This document shows positions 14,712 through 22,333 of a DNA stretch of 23,370 bases, one piece after another; within the stretch, counting starts at the first letter, position 1, and each line of letters begins with the position of its first letter. The notes beneath the pieces are model-generated. The model saw only the letters and a program-made list of their open reading frames with translations, was not told the DNA's origin and ran no database searches. The translations under genes were made by a program, and so were the position numbers. The DNA comes from TWA4 sp045121095 (lineage in GTDB: Bacteria; Bacillota; Clostridia; Lachnospirales; Lachnospiraceae). The stretch spans positions 1-23,370 of the forward strand of contig JBGVFN010000072.1 in assembly GCA_045121095.1 (NCBI GenBank), written 5' to 3'.

Positions 14712-15758
14712 TCACAATTCACTACTTTCTACAATTTCCTTCAAAATGTCCACCAGCCTCCGATTCTCTTCATGCCGCTTAACCCCAATTCGAAAATAAC
14801 CGGGCACAAGTCCCACATAATTACTGCAGTCGCGAATCAAGATTCCCCGTTCTGCACAGGCTTGTTTCAATCCCGGCATGGCCTTGAAAAAGATATAATT
14901 GGCCTGAGAATCAAATACCTGGAAGCCCAGGTGTTTTAATTCCGCTTTCAAAAAAGCCCGTTCCGTTTTTAAAAGCTCCATACTTTCCTGCACATACGCC
15001 GTTTCTTTTAAAGCTGCTACGCCGGCAAACTGCGCCGGAATGGATACGGCCCAGGGCTGACTGCAATCCGCCATTTTCTGTAAAAATGCCTGATTGGAAC
15101 ATAGTCCGTATCCCAGACGAAGGCCGGCCATGGCATAGGTTTTTGTAAATGCTTTTAAAATCAGCAGATTTTCGTAATGCTCCAGTTCATTTAAAAGACT
15201 GTAACGCTGCGGCTGATCCAAAAAATCATTGAAACATTCATCCACCACCAGGAATATATCATGTTCCTCACATCGTTTTAAAATAGAAAGCAGCAATTCT
15301 TTTTCAATCAGATGTCCTGTGGGATTGTTGGGATTACATAAAAATACCATATCCACATCGTTGGTAAGCATTTCCAGAAAGGTCTCATCCAGACGAAATT
15401 CCATTTCTTCTTTTAAATAATAGTAAACCATCTGAGCGTCCATGGCCCGTGCTGCCTGTTCGTATTCTGCAAAAGTTGGAGCCGGTACCAGCACTTTCTT
15501 TGGTTTTCTCGCCAGAATCGCAGAAAAAATCACATCTGCCGCACCATTTCCAAATACGATCTGATTTTCCTTTACCTGTAAAAAAGCCCCCAGATTCTTC
15601 CGCAGTTCTCTGCAGTTCACATCCGGATATTGAGCAGATAAAGCAGCACCTTTCGCTGCAGCTTCAATAACCGAAGCCGGAGTTCCCATGCAATTTACAT
15701 TCACAGAATAATCCAGGTCATATGTACGCTCATAAATTTCTCCACCATGATTATGCAT
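14712..15758 (-). CDS. cobD: CobD-like threonine-phosphate decarboxylase (PLP enzyme)
   Basis: A 348-residue class I/II aminotransferase-fold protein related to histidinol-phosphate aminotransferase. In cobalamin pathways CobD makes (R)-1-aminopropan-2-ol phosphate, the linker that CbiB attaches to cobyric acid. It starts MHNHGGEIYER, the N-terminal HGG motif seen in CobD proteins. FLCNPNNPTG (about 138-147) is the PLP pocket, VVDECFNDF holds the Asp that contacts the pyridine nitrogen, and KAFTKTYAMAGLRLGYG contains the Schiff-base Lys. The ribosome site is weak. It is the last gene of the operon, 158 bases after cbiB, in a gap with a decayed GTTCAG repeat. The family is certain; CobD rather than HisC is inferred from the neighbours and the N-terminus. 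Confidence 0.88.
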   Translation of the reverse strand: MHNHGGEIYERTYDLDYSVNVNCMGTPASVIEAAAKGAALSAQYPDVNCRELRKNLGAFLQVKENQIVFGNGAADVIFSAILARKPKKVLVPAPTFAEYEQAARAMDAQMVYYYLKEEMEFRLDETFLEMLTNDVDMVFLCNPNNPTGHLIEKELLLSILKRCEEHDIFLVVDECFNDFLDQPQRYSLLNELEHYENLLILKAFTKTYAMAGLRLGYGLCSNQAFLQKMADCSQPWAVSIPAQFAGVAALKETAYVQESMELLKTERAFLKAELKHLGFQVFDSQANYIFFKAMPGLKQACAERGILIRDCSNYVGLVPGYFRIGVKRHEENRRLVDILKEIVESSEL

Positions 15759-15916
15759 TCTGTTTTTTTGTCAACTGGCTGGTATATCTGTCCATTTTAT
15801 GATCGGAATCTATTTCAAAACCAGAATTGACACTCCTTCTCATATTATATATCTGTTCAGCAGAAGCCAAACTGCTCTAAAATCATATCTTATAAAATCC
15901 AAAAGTCCGATATTTT

Positions 15917-16885
15917 TCATACTAGAAACAACACCAGCGCTTTCACACTCAGAAAAATAACAATGGACAAAACAGCCGTGGCATAAAGCAGACGATTCGC
16001 CGTTTTTATATCCTCTGGTGTAACTGCACGATGCGGATCGCCGATGTATTTCTTTTTATGAAGCTTTCCAAAATACCATGCATCACCCGCCAGCTGCACT
16101 CTCAGAGCACCTGCCATAACCGCTTCTGTATGAGCTGAGTTGGGACTGGCATGATTGTAACGGTCACGCAGATAAATCTTTTTGGCATTTTTGGCATCCA
16201 ACCGGATCAAAGCCGATGCCGCAATCATAAGCCAGGCAGAAAGACGGGCCGGTATATAGTTCAATACGTCATCCAATTTCGCTGCAAATCTGCCAAAATA
16301 AAGGTAACGGTCATTTTTATATCCCACCATGGAATCCATGGTATTAACAGATTTGTAAAAAAATCCACCTGCGGCACCACCAATTGCCATAAAAAGCATG
16401 GGAGCAATAATACCATCAGAAGTATTTTCTGCCACCGTTTCCACTGCCGCTTTTGCTACACCTTCTTCATTGAGACCTTCCGTATCACGCCCTACAATCA
16501 TGGATACGGCATATCGCGCCCCTTTCAGATCCGGTTTTACCAGTTCCTTATATACCTTCACGCTTTCTGTTTTCAAAGACTTTGTTGCCAGAAGCAGATA
16601 ACATAAAATACTTTCCAGAGCCAGCCGCAGCCAGGGTGAAATCATTTGTGCCCCCCAAAGTAGAAAAATGGGAAGTGCTGTTGATACGCCGGTTACCAGA
16701 ATCACCAGCAGCACACCACCTGCCAGAAGCCCTTTTTCCGTATCCGGTACCATTTTCCGAATTCCCTTTTCACAAATGCTGATCCATGCACCAATCATCC
16801 GGATCGGATGCCATGCCCACTGTGGATCTCCAATGACCAGATCAAGGACAAATCCAATCCCTAAAGCGAATAATGAAATCTTCAT
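15917..16885 (-). CDS. cbiB: Adenosylcobinamide-phosphate synthase CbiB
   Basis: An integral membrane enzyme that couples aminopropanol phosphate to adenosylcobyric acid. It has 322 residues from the ATG at 16885, which follows GGAG by seven bases; a longer frame reaches 16921 but would put a hydrophilic stretch before the first membrane helix. Family motifs are DLVIGDPQWAWHPIRMIG near the N-terminus, ETVAENTSDGIIAPMLFMAIGGAAGGFFYKSVNTMDSMVGYKNDRYLYFG in the middle, and RDRYNHASPNSAHTEAVMAGAL. Four to five hydrophobic segments are visible. It overlaps the phosphatase gene upstream by 44 bases, implying coupled translation. Confidence 0.95.
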   Translation of the reverse strand: MKISLFALGIGFVLDLVIGDPQWAWHPIRMIGAWISICEKGIRKMVPDTEKGLLAGGVLLVILVTGVSTALPIFLLWGAQMISPWLRLALESILCYLLLATKSLKTESVKVYKELVKPDLKGARYAVSMIVGRDTEGLNEEGVAKAAVETVAENTSDGIIAPMLFMAIGGAAGGFFYKSVNTMDSMVGYKNDRYLYFGRFAAKLDDVLNYIPARLSAWLMIAASALIRLDAKNAKKIYLRDRYNHASPNSAHTEAVMAGALRVQLAGDAWYFGKLHKKKYIGDPHRAVTPEDIKTANRLLYATAVLSIVIFLSVKALVLFLV

Positions 16886-17447
16886 TTTGCATCTCCACTT
16901 CCGCTGCCAGACCGCAGCCATTTTTTACCTGCCAATAATAATACTCTTTTTCAGGCAGACCATACATCTGCATGAGTTTCATAATAACCCCTCCGTGTAC
17001 CACGCAGGAAACCGTCTCTGCTTTCTGTGCCGCACAGGCATCCATCATCTTTTTAAATCCGCCCCGCAGACGTTTCACAAACTCTTCCGAGGATTCTGCC
17101 CCGGGTATTTCCATGGTTCCATTACTGTCAATCCATTGCTGATACACCGGATTTCCATTTAATTCTTCATAATTCTTATATTCAAAGACTCCAAAATCGG
17201 TTTCTGCAAATTCAGTAATGATCTGTGCATTTTCACAGGGATAAATCTTGGCGGCAGTCTGTCTGCATCGTTTCATGGGACTGGTAAACACTGCCTGAAC
17301 CGATGGATACAGCCCCGCTTCAACATACTGTCGAATCAGATTTCTGCCTGTCTCACAAAGCGGTTCATCCGTCGTTCCCACATAACGGCCCTCCAGATTC
17401 CCTGCTGTCTTTCCATGTCGAATCAGATAAAGTTGAACCGTTTTCAT
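16842..17447 (-). CDS. cobC: Histidine phosphatase, CobC-like (alpha-ribazole-phosphate phosphatase)
   Basis: A 201-residue phosphoglycerate-mutase-superfamily phosphatase. The catalytic motif LIRHGKTAGNLEGRYVGTTDEPLC (7 onward) holds the phospho-accepting His and the RHG signature. SPMKRCRQTA, the FAETDFGVFEYKNYEEL acidic segment and VVHGGVIMKLMQ (second active-site His) follow in the usual order. In the cobalamin operon the expected role is dephosphorylating alpha-ribazole phosphate or the cobalamin phosphate made by CobS; this is inferred from context, since the family is broad. The ATG start overlaps the stop of the upstream CobU paralogue as ATGA. The tail overlaps cbiB. Confidence 0.88.
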   Translation of the reverse strand: MKTVQLYLIRHGKTAGNLEGRYVGTTDEPLCETGRNLIRQYVEAGLYPSVQAVFTSPMKRCRQTAAKIYPCENAQIITEFAETDFGVFEYKNYEELNGNPVYQQWIDSNGTMEIPGAESSEEFVKRLRGGFKKMMDACAAQKAETVSCVVHGGVIMKLMQMYGLPEKEYYYWQVKNGCGLAAEVEMQNEDFIIRFRDWICP

Positions 17448-17896
17448 ATCTTTGCAGCCTCAGCGATATCCGGATCCCGATCTTTCTTTGGGTCCTGATC
17501 TACACATGTATTTGCATCCTTAATACAGGTTCCGATTCCACAGCAAACTCTCCACACCTGCTCCGAAGCAGCAGCCAGTTCACAGCAAAGCCGACCTGTA
17601 TCTTCCCGATATCTCCGGTCAAATTTATCCACCGGCACCACACCATATCCCAGCTCATTGGTTACAATGATCACCTGAGGATTTTTCTCTGCCAGTTCCT
17701 GCGCCAACTGTTTATAGGGCAGATTTTCCTGAATTCTTCTCTTTACAAATTCATGAAAATGATAGATCATGGGAGCCTGAAGCAATTCATCATAAGTACA
17801 GGTCATACCATCCACTGCCATTTCCAAAGAAACTCCCGTCAACTGCTGCGCAAAGGCCTTTTTACCCTGAAATACACCACCAATTATCAGTTTCAT
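17444..17896 (-). CDS. Divergent CobU-family paralogue
   Basis: A 150-residue protein, shorter than the true CobU in this operon (180). It shares the fold pattern: an N-terminal glycine loop MKLIIGGVFQGKKAFA where Lys-Lys replaces the Lys-Ser/Thr of a working P-loop, a central VIIVTNELGYGVVPVD matching the CobU strand-and-Glu motif, then RRYREDTGRLCCELAAASEQVWRVCCGIG as in the CobU C-terminal half. The His-Arg segment around the guanylylated His of CobU (DRHREL in the neighbour) is not recognisable. It ends in a polar tail with DPKKDRDPD. Kinase or guanylyltransferase activity is therefore doubtful; a structural or regulatory role is possible. A palindromic element (17936-18000) separates it from cobS. 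Confidence 0.8.
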   Translation of the reverse strand: MKLIIGGVFQGKKAFAQQLTGVSLEMAVDGMTCTYDELLQAPMIYHFHEFVKRRIQENLPYKQLAQELAEKNPQVIIVTNELGYGVVPVDKFDRRYREDTGRLCCELAAASEQVWRVCCGIGTCIKDANTCVDQDPKKDRDPDIAEAAKI

Positions 17897-17935
17897 TGAT
17901 TTTGTTCCTTCCTATTAGATAGAATAAAAATATGC

Positions 17936-18000
17936 AACAGTTCAGCAGGAGCTGAACTGTCTTGAATAAATTCAGCAGACATTCATCATTTCCTGCTGAA
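17936..18000 (-). repeat. Palindromic element, copy 3 (inverted)
   Basis: AACAGTTCAGC/GCTGAACTGT (17936-17960) is followed by TTCAGCAG/CTGCTGAA (17971-18000). Read on the minus strand it matches the ATGAATG..TGCTGAAT..ATTCA..ACAGTTCAGC part of copies 1 and 2. It sits inside the operon, between cobS and the CobU paralogue. Confidence 0.8.
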
Positions 18001-18015
18001 TAGTTACAAAAATTC

Positions 18016-18783
18016 TTACAGACAAGCTGCCGCTGCAACAGCAAACAAAGCCATCACCAGTTCGGAAATCTGTGTGAAAAATCCACATAAATCTCCTGTA
18101 ATTCCACCAAAATAGTGCATAGACATATAGCGATAATAAGCAAATACCAGAAATGCTCCCGCCAACACAGCTGCACCTGGAATGGGATTCACCAGAAGCA
18201 GACCCACGCCACAAGCTAAAATAAACCCGATCATGGTAAACTGTACTACCTTTTTCTGAGCAGGATTGGCAAATGCTACTGCCAGACCCGTATTTCTTGC
18301 CTTCTTAAAAGTAACCACAGAATAACCGCTGAGACTTCTGGACAGTACAAAGCTGATGCAGATGACACCAATGGATTGGCTGCTTACTTCTGACATAACA
18401 CCAAAATACAGAATAAAATAAACCAATCCTACAATAATGGCAAATGCACCGGAGTTGGAGTCTTTCAGAATTTCCAGCCTCCGTTCCATGGTCTGCCAGG
18501 AACTAAGTGCATCCGCAGTATCCAGCAATCCATCCATATGAATTCCGCCGCTGATCAAAATAGGAATTGTCAGATACACAGCTGTCTGAAAGGTATTTCC
18601 AAAAGGTAAAATCCCACACAGCACATACCATCCATACATCAATGCGCCAATGACCGCTCCCACCACCGGAAAGAAACACATACTGTATTTCATATTTTCA
18701 TCGGTCCACTCCGTAGTAGGTGTTGGGATTTTGGAATACATGGCAAAAGAAATCTTGAATCCATTCCATAACTGTTTGATCAT
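18016..18783 (-). CDS. cobS: Adenosylcobinamide-GDP ribazoletransferase CobS
   Basis: A 255-residue integral membrane enzyme that joins adenosylcobinamide-GDP to alpha-ribazole (phosphate), completing the nucleotide loop. Family hallmarks are FAMYSKIPTP near the N-terminus, SGGIHMDGLLDTADALSSW (acidic motif for metal and substrate), LKDSNSGAFAI and, near the end, YFGGITGDLCGFFTQISE. Six or seven hydrophobic helices are visible. The ATG start overlaps the cobU stop by four bases (ATGA). Length is normal for the family. Confidence 0.96.
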   Translation of the reverse strand: MIKQLWNGFKISFAMYSKIPTPTTEWTDENMKYSMCFFPVVGAVIGALMYGWYVLCGILPFGNTFQTAVYLTIPILISGGIHMDGLLDTADALSSWQTMERRLEILKDSNSGAFAIIVGLVYFILYFGVMSEVSSQSIGVICISFVLSRSLSGYSVVTFKKARNTGLAVAFANPAQKKVVQFTMIGFILACGVGLLLVNPIPGAAVLAGAFLVFAYYRYMSMHYFGGITGDLCGFFTQISELVMALFAVAAAACL

Positions 18784-19322
18784 AAAGATACCTCTCCTTT
18801 CTGCACCAGCGGAATGCCATAAACAACCTCCACCACCACATCGGCCTTTGCCGCAATATACTGATTGATTTTTCCCAGATACTGCTGATAGCGCATGGTT
18901 TCCGCATCATATTCCATTCCATCTGAAAAAATCTCATTGGAAACCACTACCACATCCGCTGCCTGCCGGCATAAATGATCCAGACCGGTACATACCGCTT
19001 CCACAGTCTGCACACCGGCACCATCCTCCTGATACATTTCATTGGCCGTCAGATTGGACATACACTCCAGCAGCACCGTTGTATTCTTCTGCTCCAGCGT
19101 CACATGTTTCAGACCGGTAAAACATTCCACCGTATCAAAATTTTTATTTTTCCGAAGTTCTCTGTGCCGGTCAATCTTCCGAAAAGCTTCTTCATCAAAG
19201 GGATACATGGTAGCAATATATACCATGGGAATTTCTTTTCGCTCCTGCTGCAGTTTCAGACACAAATTCTCTGCATAAGCTGATTTTCCGCTTCCGCTTC
19301 CCCCTGTTATTAATGCTAACAT
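18780..19322 (-). CDS. cobU: Adenosylcobinamide kinase / guanylyltransferase CobU
   Basis: A 180-residue bifunctional enzyme that phosphorylates adenosylcobinamide and then transfers GMP to it. The P-loop GGSGSGKSAYAE (7-18) is intact. MVYIATMYPFDEEAFRKIDRHRELRK holds the His proposed to carry GMP. VTLLECMSNLTANEM-type sequence, then VVVSNEIFSDGMEYDAETMRYQQYLGKINQYIAAKADVVVEVVYGIPLVQKG, is the conserved C-terminal half. It overlaps cobT by seven bases and cobS by four, so the three genes are tightly coupled. Confidence 0.96.
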   Translation of the reverse strand: MLALITGGSGSGKSAYAENLCLKLQQERKEIPMVYIATMYPFDEEAFRKIDRHRELRKNKNFDTVECFTGLKHVTLEQKNTTVLLECMSNLTANEMYQEDGAGVQTVEAVCTGLDHLCRQAADVVVVSNEIFSDGMEYDAETMRYQQYLGKINQYIAAKADVVVEVVYGIPLVQKGEVSL

Positions 19323-20386
19323 TCCGTTTCCTCCTTATACGGCTCATATACCATAATATCCACATCGTTAAATGTACTCATTCGGTGATATACGCCCATG
19401 GTCATATCCAGCACCGGCATCAGCGCCACCGCACCGGTTCCTTCTCCCAGATGCATACCGCAAGTAAGACAGGGCGTTAATTCCAATGCCTCCAGCAGCA
19501 GCTTTCCTGCAGGCTCTTTTGATAAATGAGATGCAAAGATATAATCTCTGGCTGCAGGTGCCAGCTTACATGCCAACAATGCCGCCACGCAGGAAATCAC
19601 TCCATCTGCCACAACCGGCATACGACAAACGGCTGCTCCCAGATACAGCCCCGCCATACCTCCGATTTCAAATCCGCCAACTTTGCAAAGCACATCCAGC
19701 GGGTCATTTTTATCAAATGTATAGGAACCTAAGATGCGCTCCAGAACTTTAGTCTTATGTGCCAGTCCTTCTGCCTTCAATCCAGAGCCCCGTCCGGTAA
19801 CGGATGCCACCGGCACATCCAGAAATACCGATGCCATGGCAGAACTGGGAGTCGTATTGCCAACACCCATTTCACCCACGCAAAGAATTTCATATCCCTG
19901 CTGTTTCAGCATCTGTGCCATCTCAATTCCCACCTCAATGGAACGAATGGCCTGTTCCCGGGTCATAGCCGGCTCTTTCGCCATATTTTTCGTACCATAC
20001 GCAATCTTTCGGTTAATAACCTCCGGACATACATCTCTTGCCACACCAATATCCACCGGAAATACATCCACGCCCGCCATCTGCGCCATCACGCTGACAC
20101 TGCATTCCATTTTCGTAAAGCCCTCTGTCATAACCGCTGTAATTTCCTGATCCGACTGACTGACCCCTTCCTCCAAAACGCCATGGTCCGCACACATAAT
20201 AACCAACGCTTTTTTATCCACATGGAAATTGGGATTTTGTGTAATCCCGGCCATCCTTATGGTCATGGTCTCAAATTCCCCAAATGCATACAGTGGTTTG
20301 GCAATACTGTTCCATCTGGTTTCACACTGTTTCATAGACTCTCTGTTCAGCGGCCCAATTCCATGAATCGCCTCATCCAATTTCAT
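19316..20386 (-). CDS. cobT: Nicotinate-nucleotide:dimethylbenzimidazole phosphoribosyltransferase CobT
   Basis: A 356-residue cytoplasmic enzyme that makes alpha-ribazole 5'-phosphate from a lower-ligand base and nicotinate mononucleotide. Motifs in order: PLYAFGEFE (substrate-binding N-terminus), MCADHGVLEEGVSQSDQEIT, GEMGVGNTTPSSA, GRGSGL, KVGGFEIGGMAG and the catalytic-Glu region MHLGEGTGAV near the end. Length is normal. It is the first gene after the cobalamin riboswitch; the start codon ATG is 17 bases from the terminator hairpin and has a GGAGGA site. The base actually activated (dimethylbenzimidazole or another) cannot be read. Confidence 0.97.
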   Translation of the reverse strand: MKLDEAIHGIGPLNRESMKQCETRWNSIAKPLYAFGEFETMTIRMAGITQNPNFHVDKKALVIMCADHGVLEEGVSQSDQEITAVMTEGFTKMECSVSVMAQMAGVDVFPVDIGVARDVCPEVINRKIAYGTKNMAKEPAMTREQAIRSIEVGIEMAQMLKQQGYEILCVGEMGVGNTTPSSAMASVFLDVPVASVTGRGSGLKAEGLAHKTKVLERILGSYTFDKNDPLDVLCKVGGFEIGGMAGLYLGAAVCRMPVVADGVISCVAALLACKLAPAARDYIFASHLSKEPAGKLLLEALELTPCLTCGMHLGEGTGAVALMPVLDMTMGVYHRMSTFNDVDIMVYEPYKEETEC

Positions 20387-20403
20387 TGATATCCTCCTCC
20401 ATT

Positions 20404-20433
20404 AAAAAAAGAGATACTGTTTCCAGCATCTCT
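20404..20433 (-). terminator. Riboswitch-controlled terminator in front of cobT
   Basis: AGAGAT.CTG/CAG.ATCTCT with a GAAA loop, followed by seven U residues, on the minus strand. It lies between the cobalamin aptamer and cobT, so it fits an expression platform that stops transcription when cobalamin is bound. Confidence 0.88.
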
Positions 20434-20576
20434 GTATCATTTATTAATCTCCACATCTGAAACTGCCTTTGCAGCTGTTTTTTCATCTCCACAGTTCACA
20501 CAAACTCCAATATTGTGTATTCCCGATGTATTTTAAAGACTTTTTAAAAGACAATGATGCTATGGCTCGTAGATCA

Positions 20577-20710
20577 TGTCGCCAATGGGTATTCTGACTT
20601 GAGTCTCATCACCGATAAGCACCTTCCCAATTTCTCAGTGGTATACGCCTCCGGCTCTTCTCTTACAGCAGCGGCACTGTGCAGGATTTGCACCTGCTTC
20701 CCCCTTATTT
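20577..20710 (-). promoter_or_regulatory. Cobalamin riboswitch aptamer
   Basis: The minus strand shows the conserved blocks in the right order: GGGGGAAGCAGGTGCAAATC, CCTGCACAGTGCCGCTGCTG, TAA, CCACTG, GGGAAGG, GATGAG and AAGTCAGAATACCC. These match the cobalamin (B12-box) aptamer consensus. It precedes the cobT operon with a terminator between them, which predicts feedback repression by adenosylcobalamin or a related cobamide. Confidence 0.93.
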
Positions 20711-20720
20711 GCACGAATTT

Positions 20721-20749
20721 ATTATACCTGTTTATACAATCCTTGTCAA
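20721..20749 (-). promoter_or_regulatory. Promoter of the riboswitch and cobalamin operon
   Basis: Perfect TTGACA (20744-20749) and TATAAT (20721-20726) with 17-base spacing on the minus strand. Transcription would start near 20714, just before the aptamer. Confidence 0.92.
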
Positions 20750-20838
20750 TCTTATGGTAAAAAGCCTTTTCATCTTGATGTTTTTTGTGCTATTTATGAA
20801 TGCTGCGCTACAAAATGTTGCGTGGGATGGAGAAGATA

Positions 20839-21066
20839 TAATTTTATAAGGTAATGAAGGCTACATTACAGAGCTACATTACACGGAGACGCGCTCTCGC
20901 TCTGCCCAAACGTAACGGACACTAAACTCTCGTCTTTCTTTACAGAAAGCCGCTCGTTAAGTGCCGACGTTTGACCAAAGGTCTCCTTAGCAATGTAGCT
21001 CTGTAATTCCGCCATTTACGTTTTTTATAAAAATCCAAATAATACCTAAGTAAAACACGCTCTAGA
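20839..21066 (+). repeat. MITE-like element, copy B (long form with inner module)
   Basis: Shares ATAATTTTATAAGGTAATGA at the left and CTGTAATTCCGCCATTTACG...TTATAAAAATCC...CTCTAGA at the right with copy A. Between them is a 138-base inner module bounded by a perfect 16-bp inverted repeat, ATTACAGAGCTACATT (20865-20880) and its complement (20992-21007). The module contains a 65-nt rod-like hairpin (20908-20972) and GACCAAAGGTC. No ORF is convincing. It fills the gap between the cobalamin promoter and the tRNA terminator. Confidence 0.85.
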
Positions 21067-21074
21067 CAGGATAC

Positions 21075-21106
21075 AAAAAAAATCAGCCACATTTCTGTGA
21101 CTGATT
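21075..21106 (-). terminator. Terminator of the tRNA array
   Basis: AATCAG.CACA pairs with TGTG.CTGATT around GAAA on the minus strand, followed by eight U residues. It starts six bases after the last tRNA. Confidence 0.92.
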
Positions 21107-21111
21107 CATAC

Positions 21112-21184
<73 letters not shown>

Positions 21185-21218
21185 ATCCTTTAACATCAAG
21201 CTTTTGCTTTCTGTTAAT

Positions 21219-21291
21219 CGGGGCGACAGGATTCGAACCTGCGACCTCCCGGTCCCTAACCGGACGCTCTACCAAACTGAGCCACGCTCCG
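21219..21291 (-). tRNA. tRNA-Pro (anticodon AGG), copy 2
   Basis: 73 nt; D-arm GCTC/GAGC, anticodon stem TCCGG/CCGGG with loop TTAGGGA (anticodon AGG), T-arm GCAGG/CCTGT. The acceptor CGGAGCG/CGCCCCG contains an A-C mismatch at the fourth pair. The first pair is C-G, as in bacterial tRNA-Pro. No CCA is encoded. Confidence 0.93.
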
Positions 21292-21332
21292 AAATGCGAT
21301 TTTATGAAATTGTTTGAGCCATGTTGGCTAAC

Positions 21333-21405
<73 letters not shown>

Positions 21406-21442
21406 ATCCTTGAAGCTTCAAGCTTTTCAGCTTTCTGCTAAT

Positions 21443-21515
21443 CGGGGCGACAGGATTCGAACCTGCGACCTCCCGGTCCCTAACCGGACGCTCTACCAAA
21501 CTGAGCCACGCTCCG
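21443..21515 (-). tRNA. tRNA-Pro (anticodon AGG), copy 1
   Basis: Identical in all arms to the copy at 21219-21291, including the A-C mismatch in the acceptor stem. It is the first gene after the array promoter. Confidence 0.94.
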
Positions 21516-21554
21516 AAGCTTTACCGTTCAATGCTCTCGCATCGAACATGTTGT

Positions 21555-21583
21555 ATTATACATGAAAGATGTTTTTCTGTCAA
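21555..21583 (-). promoter_or_regulatory. Promoter of the tRNA array
   Basis: Perfect TTGACA (21578-21583) and TATAAT (21555-21560) with 17-base spacing on the minus strand, about 40 bases before the first tRNA. Confidence 0.93.
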
Positions 21584-21629
21584 GCACTTTTTTGAAAAGT
21601 TTTTTATTTTTTTTGTTTTTTTGAAACAT

Positions 21630-21663
21630 TTCCGGAAACAGTGTCAATTCACCGTTTCCGGAA
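21630..21663 (-). terminator. Hairpin after rplT, possible terminator
   Basis: TTCCGGAAAC.GTG pairs with CAC.GTTTCCGGAA, about 14 bp with one mismatch, some 50 bases after the rplT stop. The minus-strand tail is A-rich rather than U-rich, so it is not a textbook terminator; it may be a processing or 3'-protecting structure. Confidence 0.45.
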
Positions 21664-21712
21664 TTAACATGCTTAATGAATGTACAGAATTAAATCCGAA
21701 TCAGAACTAGAC

Positions 21713-22069
21713 TTATGCTAATTTGGATTTAGCAACTTCTGCTAACTGTGCAAAACCTGCGGGATCGTTAACTGCCATTTCTGCTAACATCTTTCTGTTC
21801 ATAGTGATATCAGCCAGTTTCAGACCATACATGAATTTGCTGTAGCTTAAGCCATTCAGACGAGCTGCTGCGTTGATACGAGCGATCCATAACTGTCTGA
21901 ACTGTCTCTTTCTTTCTTTTCTGCCTGCATATGAAGATGTTAAAGCTCTCATTACAGACTGTTTTGCAACTCTATACTGTTTGGAGCGAGCTCCTCTATA
22001 ACCTTTTGCAAGTTTTAATACTTTATTATGTTTCTGCTTTGCGTTCATTCCGCCTTTTACTCTTGCCAT
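21713..22069 (-). CDS. rplT: 50S ribosomal protein L20
   Basis: 118 residues, standard length. It starts MARVKGGMNAKQKHNKVLKL and contains GYRGARSKQYRVAKQSVMRAL, RKRQFRQLWIARINAAAR and GLSYSKFMYGLK, all diagnostic. It binds 23S rRNA early in 50S assembly and, in Bacillota and Proteobacteria, represses its own operon through the leader RNA. The ATG start follows AGGAGG. It is the last gene of infC-rpmI-rplT. Confidence 0.98.
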   Translation of the reverse strand: MARVKGGMNAKQKHNKVLKLAKGYRGARSKQYRVAKQSVMRALTSSYAGRKERKRQFRQLWIARINAAARLNGLSYSKFMYGLKLADITMNRKMLAEMAVNDPAGFAQLAEVAKSKLA

Positions 22070-22108
22070 TTCAATATTCCTCCTGTTAAAATGTCAGTTT
22101 CCCTAATC

Positions 22109-22306
22109 TTACAGATAAGGTAAAATCTTCTTCATTACTTTTGCGTTGGTTGAATCAGTAACTGTAGACTTTCTAAGATTTCTCTTTCTCTTAGCTGACT
22201 TCTTTGTCAGGATATGGCTCTTGTAAGCTTTGCTTCTCTTTAATTCACCGGTTCCGGTCTTTTTAAAACGCTTTGCAGCTGCTCTGCTGGTTTTCATTTT
22301 AGGCAT
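22109..22306 (-). CDS. rpmI: 50S ribosomal protein L35
   Basis: 65 residues, very basic, standard length: MPKMKTSRAAAKRFKKTGTG at the start and KRKRNLRKSTVTDSTNAKVMKKILPYL at the end. The ATG has a strong AGGAGG site. It lies 27 bases after infC and 39 bases before rplT, the universal order. Confidence 0.98.
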   Translation of the reverse strand: MPKMKTSRAAAKRFKKTGTGELKRSKAYKSHILTKKSAKRKRNLRKSTVTDSTNAKVMKKILPYL

Positions 22307-22333
22307 GGTTGTGTCCTCCTTAACTTTTTCTTA

